The notes under the pieces were generated by a model that did no database searches, had not been told where the DNA came from, and worked only from the letters and a program-made list of their open reading frames with translations. A stretch of DNA of 64,000 nucleotides from Acidithiobacillus ferrianus (GTDB taxonomy: Bacteria > Pseudomonadota > Gammaproteobacteria > Acidithiobacillales > Acidithiobacillaceae), in the NCBI RefSeq assembly GCF_010378095.1, contig NZ_WNJL01000037.1, positions 62,001 through 126,000 of the forward strand, written 5' to 3'. The position numbers were made by a program, and so were the translations under genes. Below, in pieces: positions 35,045-44,210 of this stretch; positions within the stretch are counted from its first letter, which is position 1, and every line of letters begins with the position of its first letter.

Positions 35045-37243
35045 TTGAATATTCTGCTTTCGCTGGTGCTGTTGTTTGGGTGCGGACTGACATACCGCCT
35101 GTTCAGTCGTAGGCGACGGCGCCGCTGGGAGGCGGAAGCGCGCACTCGTCTATTGCAGGCCATGCTGGAGATCGATCGCCTTTTAGGGGACTCGTTGACC
35201 CTGCCTCTTGCGCTCACCTTCAATCAGTTGACGAACACCTTGTCCCGCCGGCTGGGGGCGCCCCTGGTCTGGTTGGGCACCCAGGAATCCACGCAAGAGC
35301 CGGTGCGGTTGATCGCCGTTGCCGGTGGACGCAAAAGTGTCGCGTTGGACTGGTCCATTCCGGTGCTGGGTCCCGCTGCCGAGGGCTCCGTAGCCAGGGC
35401 GATCCAGACGGGCGAGGTGTTGCTTTGCGCCCTTCGGGGGGACGCTTCCTACGCGCATTGGGCCATTGGCGATGATTCGCGCTTGCGTTTCGGCGTGGCC
35501 ATCCCTTTTCGCAGTCTCGGGGGTACGATGGGCGTCATTGGGGTTTTCGCGCCATCGCGCGAGCGGCTGAGCGTGGTCAGAAATCCACTCTGGAACCGGC
35601 TTGCGGATGATCTCTCTGTTTTCCTGGAGCGTCGAAAAAACGCGGTGGATGTCAGCCACATCCCCGGCTATCAATTGGCCATTAGTGATCTATTGCGGGA
35701 AATACTGGGTGTTTCGCACATGTCGGCGGCCTATGATTTGGTGCTGTCGCTTTTGGTCGAGCGTATGGGGGCCCTGGGCGCTTGGCTGGTGGAGGCCGGC
35801 AGAGGACAAGCGGTTTCCGAAATGCGCTGGGTTGCCATGCGCTGGCGGGATTCCGAAGCCACTACGCAACGGTGGTGCGCGAATGTCGAGAATATGCAAT
35901 CAGAAATTGGGCAAATAGTACGTGAGTTGGCACTCCGGGAACAGTCCAAAATCATTTCTGTCAGAGATTCAGAGATGTTACGCCGGTGCCGCGACTCCTA
36001 TCACGCCTTTGCGCAACTGGAGGCCCTGGGCGCTTGGCCGGTGTTTGGGGAAAACGGACTCCATGCCGTGCTGTTCGTGGCCAGTGCCGCTCCCGATTAC
36101 TTCGGGACCAGTTTGCAGGTCTTGTTGCGCCAGGTCTGCGAAGCCCTGCACATCGCCATGCGTCAGTTGGGGAATGTGGCGGAAATCAGACGGCGTACCC
36201 TGCTCTACCAGGCCCTTTTGGATGAGGGGGATATTGTGTTGACCATGCAGGGCGAACAGCCCCTGATGGAGGAGACTTGTCGTCGCCTGGTAAGCGGTAC
36301 GCTTTTTGCCACTGCCTGGATCGGTTGTTTCGAAAAGGACGATCAACTGCGCACCCTGGCGAGCGCCGTGGATGGCGATGCCTCTCCTTCCATGACCGGT
36401 TTCTCTCCTCAAGAAGAAAAACTGATCCGTCAAACCTGGCAGACGCATCCACGGGTTTCACCGGTGCTGCATATGGACCCGAAAATGCGCGATGCCACCG
36501 TTTCACCCGCGCTGGCGCTTATCCCCATACTCCGTGGTGGCCATCGCTGGGGAATTCTTGCGGTACGCAGCACCGCGATGGCATCTTTTTCCGCCGACGT
36601 GCTTGAACTGCTCCAGCGCATCGCGTCTTTGCTGGGACATGGCCTGGACGAGCTGGATCTGAAGCGCGAACTGGCGGATGAACAGTATCGACAGAGTTGG
36701 TTGGCCACCCACGATCCACTGACGGCACTCAATAATCGACGGGGTCTCGATGTCTATTTCAATCATGCCATGATGCGGGTCCAGCGCGCGGGCACCTGGC
36801 TGGCGGTGGTGATCATTGACCTGGATGATTTTAAGCCGATCAATGATACCTATGGCCATGAGGTCGGTGACCGTTTGCTGGTCGCGGTGGCGCAAGGGAT
36901 GCAATCCGTTGTCCGCAACACGGATTTTCTGGTACGGCTGGGCGGCGACGAATTTGTGTTGCTTCTGGAAGGGCTGCATTCCGTGCGGGATCTGGAGCAG
37001 GTGATGAACAGCATCCGTGTGGCTGTGGAGACGCCGGTTTTCGTGGCGGAGGGGGTGAGCGTCCAGGTGGGTTGCAGTGCGGGGCTTACCCTCTTTCCCA
37101 TGGATCAGAGCAGTGCCGATGCTTTGCTGCGGCATGCCGATGAGGCGCTCTATGTGGCCAAGCGGACTAAAAAAACGCGCACGCAGTACTGGGCCAACCA
37201 CCTGGATCTGAGTGATCTGGACAGGATGCTCTTGGAAAACTAA
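35045..37243 (+). CDS. GAF/GGDEF diguanylate cyclase
   Basis: A 732-residue protein starting at TTG after AGGTAGGA. The N-terminus has a short hydrophobic anchor and a basic stretch (RRRRRRW-like). Two or three GAF-like sensor regions span about 50-540. The GGDEF domain is complete, with GGDEF at 633-637 and the inhibitory I-site RNTD at 624-627, so it should make cyclic di-GMP with product feedback. It is co-transcribed with the dynamin-like GTPase, suggesting that membrane remodelling and c-di-GMP signalling are linked; this is inferred. Confidence 0.88.
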   Translation: MNILLSLVLLFGCGLTYRLFSRRRRRRWEAEARTRLLQAMLEIDRLLGDSLTLPLALTFNQLTNTLSRRLGAPLVWLGTQESTQEPVRLIAVAGGRKSVALDWSIPVLGPAAEGSVARAIQTGEVLLCALRGDASYAHWAIGDDSRLRFGVAIPFRSLGGTMGVIGVFAPSRERLSVVRNPLWNRLADDLSVFLERRKNAVDVSHIPGYQLAISDLLREILGVSHMSAAYDLVLSLLVERMGALGAWLVEAGRGQAVSEMRWVAMRWRDSEATTQRWCANVENMQSEIGQIVRELALREQSKIISVRDSEMLRRCRDSYHAFAQLEALGAWPVFGENGLHAVLFVASAAPDYFGTSLQVLLRQVCEALHIAMRQLGNVAEIRRRTLLYQALLDEGDIVLTMQGEQPLMEETCRRLVSGTLFATAWIGCFEKDDQLRTLASAVDGDASPSMTGFSPQEEKLIRQTWQTHPRVSPVLHMDPKMRDATVSPALALIPILRGGHRWGILAVRSTAMASFSADVLELLQRIASLLGHGLDELDLKRELADEQYRQSWLATHDPLTALNNRRGLDVYFNHAMMRVQRAGTWLAVVIIDLDDFKPINDTYGHEVGDRLLVAVAQGMQSVVRNTDFLVRLGGDEFVLLLEGLHSVRDLEQVMNSIRVAVETPVFVAEGVSVQVGCSAGLTLFPMDQSSADALLRHADEALYVAKRTKKTRTQYWANHLDLSDLDRMLLEN

Positions 37244-37293
37244 TGCGTCCTGTATCCGGGGTTGCGGGGACGGCGGATGCGGGTGGCGATGTT

Positions 37294-37635
37294 TCAGATG
37301 TTTTTGCCGCGTTGATGAAGGAGTTCCTGGTCAAAGGCGTTGTCGAGTTCTTGGGAGAGCTTGAGCACTTTGCGGAAGAGGGCGGGATCGGCATCTTCCG
37401 CCTGGCTGCGCAAACGCAGACGCGCCAGCCCGTCGAAGCAGCGGGCGCGGTCCACCGGGTCACTGACGGTGGTGCATTGGTTGGCCTGGTAGATATCGAG
37501 AAGTATCTCTGTCGTCAACGCGTCGCTGAGAGTGCCTTGCCGCGCGGCATGGAGTGCGGCGTCCGGGGTCATGTCTTGCAGTAGCGGATATCCCAGGCGC
37601 TGGTCGAGAAACCGCAGTAGTTCTTGATAGGTCAT
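37294..37635 (-). CDS. small hypothetical protein
   Basis: A 113-residue acidic, mostly helical soluble protein starting MTYQELLRFLDQRLGYPLLQD. No family was recognised. It follows the GST-like gene on the same strand with a 13-base gap and is likely co-transcribed with it. It converges on the GGDEF gene. Confidence 0.6.
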   Translation of the reverse strand: MTYQELLRFLDQRLGYPLLQDMTPDAALHAARQGTLSDALTTEILLDIYQANQCTTVSDPVDRARCFDGLARLRLRSQAEDADPALFRKVLKLSQELDNAFDQELLHQRGKNI

Positions 37636-37648
37636 GTGTGGCTCCGTG

Positions 37649-38341
37649 CTAGAGTGGACGAATCATGCCGCCGTTGAGAGAAAACCCGCAGACTTCGGCG
37701 ACCCGCTGGAAATAGTATTGCAGATCGAGGGGGAGGGTCACGCCGTCCAATAGCCTCAACAGGTGAAAGTCGGCGATGAGGATGATGTCTATCAACGACA
37801 GATCCCCCGTGTAAAAGCGCCGCTTGGCGAGCCTCTTCGCGAGTGCGCGCAAACGGCCCCGGCCTTCCAGTTGCTGGTAGGCGCCATAGCGGTCGTTGGC
37901 CAGGGATTCGATGGATTGCTGAAAACGGCGTGCGCACTCCCACCGATAATACTCCATGTCTTCCGGTGCGCCACATATTTCCGCGTAGGCCGGCAGTACT
38001 GGAGCGACGAGGCGATCGCGCAACGCGCTCAAGCCCTCCCGCCACGACAAAAAAGCCTCCCACTCCGCTTCCGGGATCGGGGTGTGCAAAGGCCGCGTGT
38101 CTGGATAGCGTGCGTCCAGTGCCGCGAGATCCGCCAATTGCCCCGACTGTGCCCAACCATCTGCGTGAACCAGCACGGGCAGATCGGCAAAACCCAGATC
38201 GAAGGCGGTTTCCTGATCCCGCAGACGGCAGGGGTGATCCTTCCAGGGTATGCCTTTGGCACCCAGCGCCATGCGCAGCATCTGGCCTTCGGTAGAGGAC
38301 CAGCGATGGTACAGGGTCGGCGGGGGGAGGGTGGGCAACAT
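37649..38341 (-). CDS. glutathione S-transferase-like protein
   Basis: A 230-residue protein with a thioredoxin-like N-terminal domain (LYHRWSSTEGQMLRMALGAKGI, then DLPVLVHADG and the QSGQLADL turn that places the glutathione site). An all-helical C-terminal domain follows, containing GDLSLIDIILIADFHLLR, the N-capping motif of GST folds. A catalytic Cys, Ser or Tyr is not obvious. The frame extends far upstream through the EVE-domain gene, but the ATG at 38341 begins the fold. Confidence 0.7.
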   Translation of the reverse strand: MLPTLPPPTLYHRWSSTEGQMLRMALGAKGIPWKDHPCRLRDQETAFDLGFADLPVLVHADGWAQSGQLADLAALDARYPDTRPLHTPIPEAEWEAFLSWREGLSALRDRLVAPVLPAYAEICGAPEDMEYYRWECARRFQQSIESLANDRYGAYQQLEGRGRLRALAKRLAKRRFYTGDLSLIDIILIADFHLLRLLDGVTLPLDLQYYFQRVAEVCGFSLNGGMIRPL

Positions 38342-38351
38342 GCGGGAATAC

Positions 38352-38804
38352 CTATCGCGCCGGTTGCAGGACGCGATCCCATTGATTTGCCGTGATCGGC
38401 ACGATAGACAGGCGATTACCTTTACGGACCAAGGGACTGTCGGCGAACTCGGGCAGCGCGCGCAGCCGTTCCAGCGGGAAGGGCTTTGCCAGGGTATGGC
38501 GATAGGCGACATCCACCAGATCCCAGCGAGGCCGGGCGAGGCTGGATGCGGCATCATAATACTTGCTTTGTGGATCAAACTGCGTGGGGTCCGGATACGC
38601 GGTGGTAACGACTTCAGCCGTGCCGACGATGCCGGGGGCCGCGACGCGGGAGTGGTAAATGAACACCCCGTCGCCGATGCGCATGCCGCGCAGGAAGTTG
38701 CGGGCCTGATAGTTCCGGATACCCTCCCAGGGTTCCCGGCCACGCTGCCGCAAATCCTCCAGCGAGAAGGCATCCGGTTCGGTTTTCATCAGCCAGTAGC
38801 CCAT
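38352..38804 (-). CDS. EVE-domain protein
   Basis: A 150-residue protein consisting of one EVE domain. It opens MGYWLMKTEPDAFSLEDL and continues WEGIRNYQARNFLR, IGDGVFIYHS and GIVGTAEV, ending in the VPITANQWDR-like segment. EVE domains bind modified bases in DNA or RNA. It lies 10 bases upstream of the GST-like gene, so the two are probably co-transcribed. Confidence 0.88.
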   Translation of the reverse strand: MGYWLMKTEPDAFSLEDLRQRGREPWEGIRNYQARNFLRGMRIGDGVFIYHSRVAAPGIVGTAEVVTTAYPDPTQFDPQSKYYDAASSLARPRWDLVDVAYRHTLAKPFPLERLRALPEFADSPLVRKGNRLSIVPITANQWDRVLQPAR

Positions 38805-38808
38805 GGTC

Positions 38809-39123
38809 TCAGCCTATTTGCACGGGATGATGAAGGCGCCGACCGAGGAGGCGGCCGACGGCCATTTCCAGCGACTCTCCGCTTTGGGTGTCCCGCCATG
38901 TCCCGTTTTCTTGCGCGAAGCGCGCCGGCCCGTCGCTGCAGGCGAGCCATATCTGCTGGACCGCTTCCTGGCGATTGAGGATGATCTGGCTGCCGTCGGG
39001 CAGCAGGAGCGTCAACACGCTATCCACGAGGTCGCCTTCGACCTCCGGGGCGCCTGCCTCGATCTGATTGAGCAGTTGATTCAGGGTGTTTTCGACGGTG
39101 ATGGCAAAGTTTTGTTCGATCAT
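38809..39123 (-). CDS. cyaY: frataxin-like iron donor CyaY
   Basis: A 104-residue protein of the frataxin family. The N-terminal helix (FAITVENTLNQLLNQIE) is followed by acidic residues and strands DSVLTLLLPDGSQIILNRQEAVQQIWLA, and then the FAQENGTWRDTQSGESL segment. Frataxins bind iron and regulate Fe-S cluster assembly. The ATG at 39123 is preferred; the longer frame adds seven residues. It sits 5 bases before the EVE gene. Confidence 0.88.
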   Translation of the reverse strand: MIEQNFAITVENTLNQLLNQIEAGAPEVEGDLVDSVLTLLLPDGSQIILNRQEAVQQIWLACSDGPARFAQENGTWRDTQSGESLEMAVGRLLGRRLHHPVQIG

Positions 39124-39196
39124 GGGGCTATCATCCTGGCGCATCGTCCTATGATGGGACTTGCGCCGCGACAGGGCAAGCGGTCTCTGTGCAAGG

Positions 39197-40306
39197 CTAC
39201 CGCATCCGGTGCCGGAACAGCCGCGCTGCGGCGCTCATGGAAGACAGGGCGATGAGGGCCAGCGGCCAGTATTGTGGCCCAAGTGCGCGGAAACCATCGC
39301 CCTCCAGAAAAACCCCGCGCACGATGACCAGAAAATAGCGCATGGGATTGAGGTAAGTCAGATCCTGCACTAGGGGCGGCATGTTGGCGATCGGTGTCGC
39401 AAAGCCCGAGAGGATGATGGCCGGCACCAGGAAAAGAAAGATCCCCAGCAGTCCTTGCTGTTGCGTGACGGCTAAAGAAGAAATCATGAGTCCGATACCG
39501 ATGGCGGCCAGCAGGAACAGGGTCATGCCGGCCGCGAGGGCGGGCACGCTGCCGATAAAGGGCACCCGGAACCAGAAAATAGCCGCCAGAACGATGAAAA
39601 TCCCCTCCAGCCCGCCGATGATGAGCCCCGGCAGGGCTTTTCCCAAGAGAATCTCCACCGGTCGCATGGGCGTGACCAGGAGTTGATCGAAAGTCCCCTG
39701 TTCGCGTTCACGCGCCACCGACAATCCGGTGACCAGCAAGGTCACCACCAGCGAGAGTAGGGCGACGATGCCCGGCACAATGAACCAGCGGGAAAGCAGG
39801 TTGGGATTGAACCAGGGGCGGATCACCAGTTGCGCGGGCGTTTTGCCCCAGCGGTGTTCCGCTGCCCAGTGGGTGTCGAAAGACAGGAACACGCTGTTGA
39901 CATCGTTCAGCGCGAGGGTGGCGCTGTTGGAGTTGCGTCCGTCGATGATGACCTGCACCGGGGCCGGCCGATGCAGCAGCAAGTCACGGGTAAAGGACGG
40001 ACCGATCCGCAGCACCAGAAGCGCCTTTTCGTTGTCGATAAGGGGCGCGATCTGGCCCGCATTTTCAATGGTCGCCACTTGCCGGAAGGTGGCGGACCCC
40101 CGAAAGCGCCCCAGCAGTTCCTGCGAAGCGAAACCGGGGTCCTGATTGTAGACCCCATAGGGGATATGACGGAGGTCGAACGTGGCGGCATAACCGAAAA
40201 CCAGCAATTGCAAGACGGGCGGAACGATGAGGACGAAGCGGCTCTTCTTGTCTCGCAGCAGGGCCAGAAACTCCTTGATGACCAGGGCCCATATCCGCCC
40301 CGGCAT
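39197..40306 (-). CDS. ybhR: ABC-2 type exporter permease (YbhR-like)
   Basis: A 369-residue permease. An N-terminal membrane helix is followed by a large periplasmic domain (about 45-175) and five C-terminal helices, with the REREQGTFDQLLVTPM cytoplasmic motif typical of ABC-2 permeases. It is the last gene of the tolC-hlyD-ATPase-permease-permease operon. It touches the sister permease gene, which stops at the same base. Confidence 0.88.
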   Translation of the reverse strand: MPGRIWALVIKEFLALLRDKKSRFVLIVPPVLQLLVFGYAATFDLRHIPYGVYNQDPGFASQELLGRFRGSATFRQVATIENAGQIAPLIDNEKALLVLRIGPSFTRDLLLHRPAPVQVIIDGRNSNSATLALNDVNSVFLSFDTHWAAEHRWGKTPAQLVIRPWFNPNLLSRWFIVPGIVALLSLVVTLLVTGLSVAREREQGTFDQLLVTPMRPVEILLGKALPGLIIGGLEGIFIVLAAIFWFRVPFIGSVPALAAGMTLFLLAAIGIGLMISSLAVTQQQGLLGIFLFLVPAIILSGFATPIANMPPLVQDLTYLNPMRYFLVIVRGVFLEGDGFRALGPQYWPLALIALSSMSAAARLFRHRMR

Positions 40307-41421
40307 CAGTCCAGTCTCTTGTGGGAGCGGTGCAGGGTGAGGCCGAGGAAGAGGGCCGCCATGAGTCCGAGGGCCAGACTGTTCCAGAGCAGGATGGGCC
40401 AGACGTCACCGGCCAGAAAAACCGTCTGCAGAATGCTCACGAAGTAACGGGCGGCGACCGCGTGGGTGATGACACGGACGGCGGCGGGCATGGACTGGAT
40501 ATCAAAGATGAAGCCCGAGAGAATGAAGGCAGGCAGAAAGGTAACGATGATGGCGATCTGCCCGGCGACGAACTGATTACGGGCCACGCTGGAGATGAGC
40601 AGACCCATGCCCAGTGCGACCAGCAGAAAGAGGGCCGAGCAGAACAGCAACACCCAGAAACTCCCCACCAACGGTACCGCAAAAAGCCAGACCGCCAAGG
40701 CAACGGAAAGCAGCATGCCGCCCATCCCCATGAAAAAGTAGGGGATCAGCTTGCCGAGCAGGATCTCGCCCATGCCGACCGGGGTCGCCATGAGGGCTTC
40801 CATCGTGCCGTGCTCCCACTCCCGGGCCACCACCAAGGCGGTGAGCAAGGCGCCGATGAGTGTCATGATGACGGCAATGAGTCCGGGCACCAGATAGTCC
40901 CGGCTGCGCAGGGCGGGATTGAACCAAATGCGGTACTCGTCATGCACGGGGACGATCAGGGGGGTCCCGGCATGCAATGCCCGTTGGCGCAGCCAGTTTT
41001 GCCAGACTCCCTGCAGATAGCCTTCGAGGATGCGGGCATTGTTGGCATCGACACCATCCACGAGGACCCCGATGGAAGCGGTGTTCCCCTGCAGGAGCCG
41101 TCGACTGAAATCAGAACGCAGCCAGACGACACCGTTGGCGCGGCGAGTCATCACCGCCTGTTCCGCGCCACGGATGCTGGCGTAGACCCTCGGCTGAAAA
41201 TACGGTGATTCTTGCAGGCCGCCGATGAGGGCGCTGGTTTCCGCGGTGGGTTGATGCACCACCACGGCGATCGGTACGCGCTTGGCATCCAGGGACACGC
41301 CATAGCCGAAGAGAAAAAGCAGGAAGACCGGCATGACGAAGGCGATGGCGATGGCTGAAGGGTCCCGCAGGATCTGGAGAAATTCCTTGCGCATGAGGCC
41401 ACGCAAACGCTGCGCGTTCAC
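40306..41421 (-). CDS. ybhS: ABC-2 type exporter permease (YbhS-like)
   Basis: A 371-residue permease with the same layout as its neighbour, including the REWEHGTMEALMATPVGMGEILLGK motif in pieces. The two would form a heterodimeric channel driven by the duplicated ATPase encoded just upstream. The start overlaps the ATPase stop. Confidence 0.88.
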   Translation of the reverse strand: MNAQRLRGLMRKEFLQILRDPSAIAIAFVMPVFLLFLFGYGVSLDAKRVPIAVVVHQPTAETSALIGGLQESPYFQPRVYASIRGAEQAVMTRRANGVVWLRSDFSRRLLQGNTASIGVLVDGVDANNARILEGYLQGVWQNWLRQRALHAGTPLIVPVHDEYRIWFNPALRSRDYLVPGLIAVIMTLIGALLTALVVAREWEHGTMEALMATPVGMGEILLGKLIPYFFMGMGGMLLSVALAVWLFAVPLVGSFWVLLFCSALFLLVALGMGLLISSVARNQFVAGQIAIIVTFLPAFILSGFIFDIQSMPAAVRVITHAVAARYFVSILQTVFLAGDVWPILLWNSLALGLMAALFLGLTLHRSHKRLD

Positions 41422-43145
41422 GAGGCCCTCCGGCCCTGGTTCTCATGGGTCTGGATGAGATGAATGAAGGCCTCCTCCATGCTGGGTTCGGGATGCGTCT
41501 TATCCTGGGCCAGGGCGCGTACTTGCTGAGGGCTGCCTTGCGCCAGTACCTCGCCCTGGGAGAGGAGCACCAGATGGTCGCAATATTCGGCTTCTTCCAG
41601 GAAGTGGGTCGTGATCATCACCGTCACCCCCGATTCGGCAAGGGCGTTGACCCGTTGCCAGAACTCGCGGCGGGCCAGGGGATCGACGCCGGATGTCGGT
41701 TCATCGAGAAAAAGGATGGGGGGAGCATGGAGGAGGGCGCAGGCCAGCGCGAGCCGTTGTTTGATGCCCAGGGGCAACTGATCGGCATTCACCTCCCGGT
41801 AGTCGGACAGTTGAAATTTCTGGACGGCCCACTGCAGGCGTTGGCGTCGCCATGTGCCCCGTAGCCCGTAGGCCGCGGAAAAAAAGGCCAGATTCTGGTC
41901 ACAACTCAGGTTGCCGTAGAGCGAAAACTTCTGCGAGACATAGCCGATGCGTGCCCGCGCCTGGGCGGTGGCGCGGCGCATGTCCACGCCAGCGACACGC
42001 AGCGTGCCGGACGAGGCGGGCAGCAGACCGCAAAGCATGCGAAAAGTGGTCGTTTTACCCGCACCGTTGGCGCCGAGCAGACCAAAAATCTGACCTTTAC
42101 GGACCATGAAGGTGTTGCCTTTGACGGCCTCGAAGTTACCGAAGCGTTTGCGGAGGTCGCGAACTTCAATGATGATTTCCGCGTCCTGATCCGCCGTTGC
42201 CGCGGCGGGTGCGGCGGGTGCGGCCTCGTCCGGCATTTCGGCCGTGCCCAGGAGATCCACAAAGGCGTCCTCGAAAGTCGGCGTCTCGGCCTGCCAGCGT
42301 TCTCCGGGGGCGGCTTCGACGGACGGTCCCTGACAGAGCACCCGCACCCCCGCGGCGACGATGCGTGCGTCCTGAACGCCGGGACGGCGCTGCAGACTTT
42401 CCCGCAGGCGCCGTTTGTTCCCGGTGTCCTCCGTCACCCGGAAACAGCGGCCCTGCAGCGGTAGGCGGAAAGCCGCCAGGGTATCCTTTTTCAGCAGCTT
42501 GCCTTGGTGCAGCAGAATGATTTCATCGCAACGCTCGGCCTCATCAAAATAGGCGGTGCTCATCAGCACGGTCACGCCCTGATCCTTGAGACCTTGGATG
42601 ATGCCCCAGAGCTCCCGGCGGGCGATGGGGTCCACGCCCACGGTGGGTTCGTCAAGGAGAAGCAGGGGCGGCACCCGCAAGAGCGCGCAGGCAAGGCCGA
42701 GTTTTTGTTTCATACCGCCGGAGAGCGTGCCGGCACGTCGTGTCCCGAAGGGACCGAGGGCGGTCATTCTGAGCAGTTCCCGCTGCCGGGTCCGGGCAGC
42801 CTCCGCGCTGAGGCCCTGCAGGTCGGCATGGAGGTCGAGGTTCTCCTGCACCGTGAGGTCCTCATACAGACCGAATTGTTGCGGCATGTAGCCAATTTCG
42901 GCCTGGATCTTGGCGGCTCGGGCGCGGGTGTCGGCACCGAGAACCTGGATCGTGCCGACATCGGGCAGGAGCAAACCAGCAGCCAACCGCATGAGAGTGG
43001 TCTTGCCCGCACCATCGGGGCCGAGCAGTCCGGTGATGCTGCCCGCGGTGAGGTTCAGATCGAGCGCATCCAGGGCCCGCACCCGGGCTGCGCCGCGGGA
43101 GAAATGCTTGCCGACCTGGATGAAACGTAATGGGGAGGCAGCCAT
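41418..43145 (-). CDS. ybhF: ABC exporter ATPase with two fused nucleotide-binding domains (YbhF-like)
   Basis: A 575-residue protein with two ABC domains in tandem. The first has Walker A GPDGAGKT near 42 and a normal LSGGMKQK signature. The second begins near 325 with GANGAGKT and has a degenerate signature LPLGIKQR in place of LSGGQ. Both have Walker B LFLDEPT-type motifs. Fused ATPases of this kind pair with two ABC-2 permeases and an HlyD-type adaptor to export drugs or toxic compounds. Confidence 0.9.
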   Translation of the reverse strand: MAASPLRFIQVGKHFSRGAARVRALDALDLNLTAGSITGLLGPDGAGKTTLMRLAAGLLLPDVGTIQVLGADTRARAAKIQAEIGYMPQQFGLYEDLTVQENLDLHADLQGLSAEAARTRQRELLRMTALGPFGTRRAGTLSGGMKQKLGLACALLRVPPLLLLDEPTVGVDPIARRELWGIIQGLKDQGVTVLMSTAYFDEAERCDEIILLHQGKLLKKDTLAAFRLPLQGRCFRVTEDTGNKRRLRESLQRRPGVQDARIVAAGVRVLCQGPSVEAAPGERWQAETPTFEDAFVDLLGTAEMPDEAAPAAPAAATADQDAEIIIEVRDLRKRFGNFEAVKGNTFMVRKGQIFGLLGANGAGKTTTFRMLCGLLPASSGTLRVAGVDMRRATAQARARIGYVSQKFSLYGNLSCDQNLAFFSAAYGLRGTWRRQRLQWAVQKFQLSDYREVNADQLPLGIKQRLALACALLHAPPILFLDEPTSGVDPLARREFWQRVNALAESGVTVMITTHFLEEAEYCDHLVLLSQGEVLAQGSPQQVRALAQDKTHPEPSMEEAFIHLIQTHENQGRRAS

Positions 43146-43148
43146 GGA

Positions 43149-44180
43149 TCAGTTCCCGCAAGGATGCGTAGGAGGGTTCTGCGGCGGATTATGGAGAAGG
43201 GGGATCTGGACGGTCACCGGCATTCCGAGGCGCAGTCGATGCCCCGGATTGCAGGCGTAAACGCGGACCCGATAGACCAGCTCCGTGCGTAGTTCCGTGG
43301 TCTGCACCGTCTTTGGGGTGAATTCCGCGGTGGGGGAGATGAAACCGACCCAGCCGGTGAACCGCCGGTCGGGAAAGGAATCGCTGTCGATGGTTGCTTT
43401 CATGCCCGGCCGTATCCGACCCAGCGCCTTCTCGGGCAGGTAGGCGCGAACCCAGACAGGGTTGTCCAGAGCAAGGGTGAAGACGGGGGTCTGCGGGGAA
43501 ACCATATCGCCGGGTTCCAGGATGCGGTCCTGGATAACGCCCCCTTCGGGGGCATAGAGGCGCGTGTCCACCAGCGCCCGCCGGGCCAGCGCCAATGTGG
43601 CCTTGTCGGCCTGTAATTGATGCCGCGCCGCGGCGATCTCCTCCTGGCGCGGCCCCTTGATGGCCAAGGTCAGGGCCTGCTGGGCGTGATCGAGATTGGC
43701 GCGCGTCGTTTTGAGGGCGGTAGCGGCATTGTCGAGGCTTTGTTCGGGCACATATCGGCGGGCGGCGAGGGCCTGTTGGCGCCGCCAGGTGATCTCGGCA
43801 TTGCTCAGGGTGGCTTGGGCAGCGGCCACCTCGGCGCGGGCCTCGGCAATTTCTTCCGGGCGGGAACCCGCCAGCAGGCGGGCGAGCACCTGTTTTTGCG
43901 CTGCCACGTTGGCGATATCCCTGTCCACGGCATCCCGAAAACGCACAGGATCGATCTCCGCCAGCAATTGCCCTTTCCGAACCCGATCGCCTTCCTGCAC
44001 CTTGAGGTCGAGGAGGCGGCCGTTGTCATCCAGGGCCGTTTGGACTTGGCGAATATCGATATTGCCATAAAGGGTGAGCAGGTTTTCCGGGGTGCGGGTT
44101 CGGCTCCAAAAAAAGTAGCCGGTGACGCCGACGGTGACGAGTAGCGGGACCAGTACCAGTATGTACTTCTTTTTGGGCAT
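43149..44180 (-). CDS. HlyD-family membrane-fusion protein of the exporter
   Basis: A 343-residue periplasmic adaptor. One N-terminal membrane anchor (YILVLVPLLVTVGVTGYFFW) is followed by the two halves of a lipoyl-like domain and a long coiled-coil hairpin (about 80-200), and then a beta-barrel domain. It would bridge the ABC permeases and the TolC-like channel encoded directly upstream. It resembles E. coli YbhG in its operon setting. Confidence 0.9.
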   Translation of the reverse strand: MPKKKYILVLVPLLVTVGVTGYFFWSRTRTPENLLTLYGNIDIRQVQTALDDNGRLLDLKVQEGDRVRKGQLLAEIDPVRFRDAVDRDIANVAAQKQVLARLLAGSRPEEIAEARAEVAAAQATLSNAEITWRRQQALAARRYVPEQSLDNAATALKTTRANLDHAQQALTLAIKGPRQEEIAAARHQLQADKATLALARRALVDTRLYAPEGGVIQDRILEPGDMVSPQTPVFTLALDNPVWVRAYLPEKALGRIRPGMKATIDSDSFPDRRFTGWVGFISPTAEFTPKTVQTTELRTELVYRVRVYACNPGHRLRLGMPVTVQIPLLHNPPQNPPTHPCGN

Positions 44181-44210
44181 GGCTGGTCTCCGGCGGGGAT
44201 GACGGTTATC

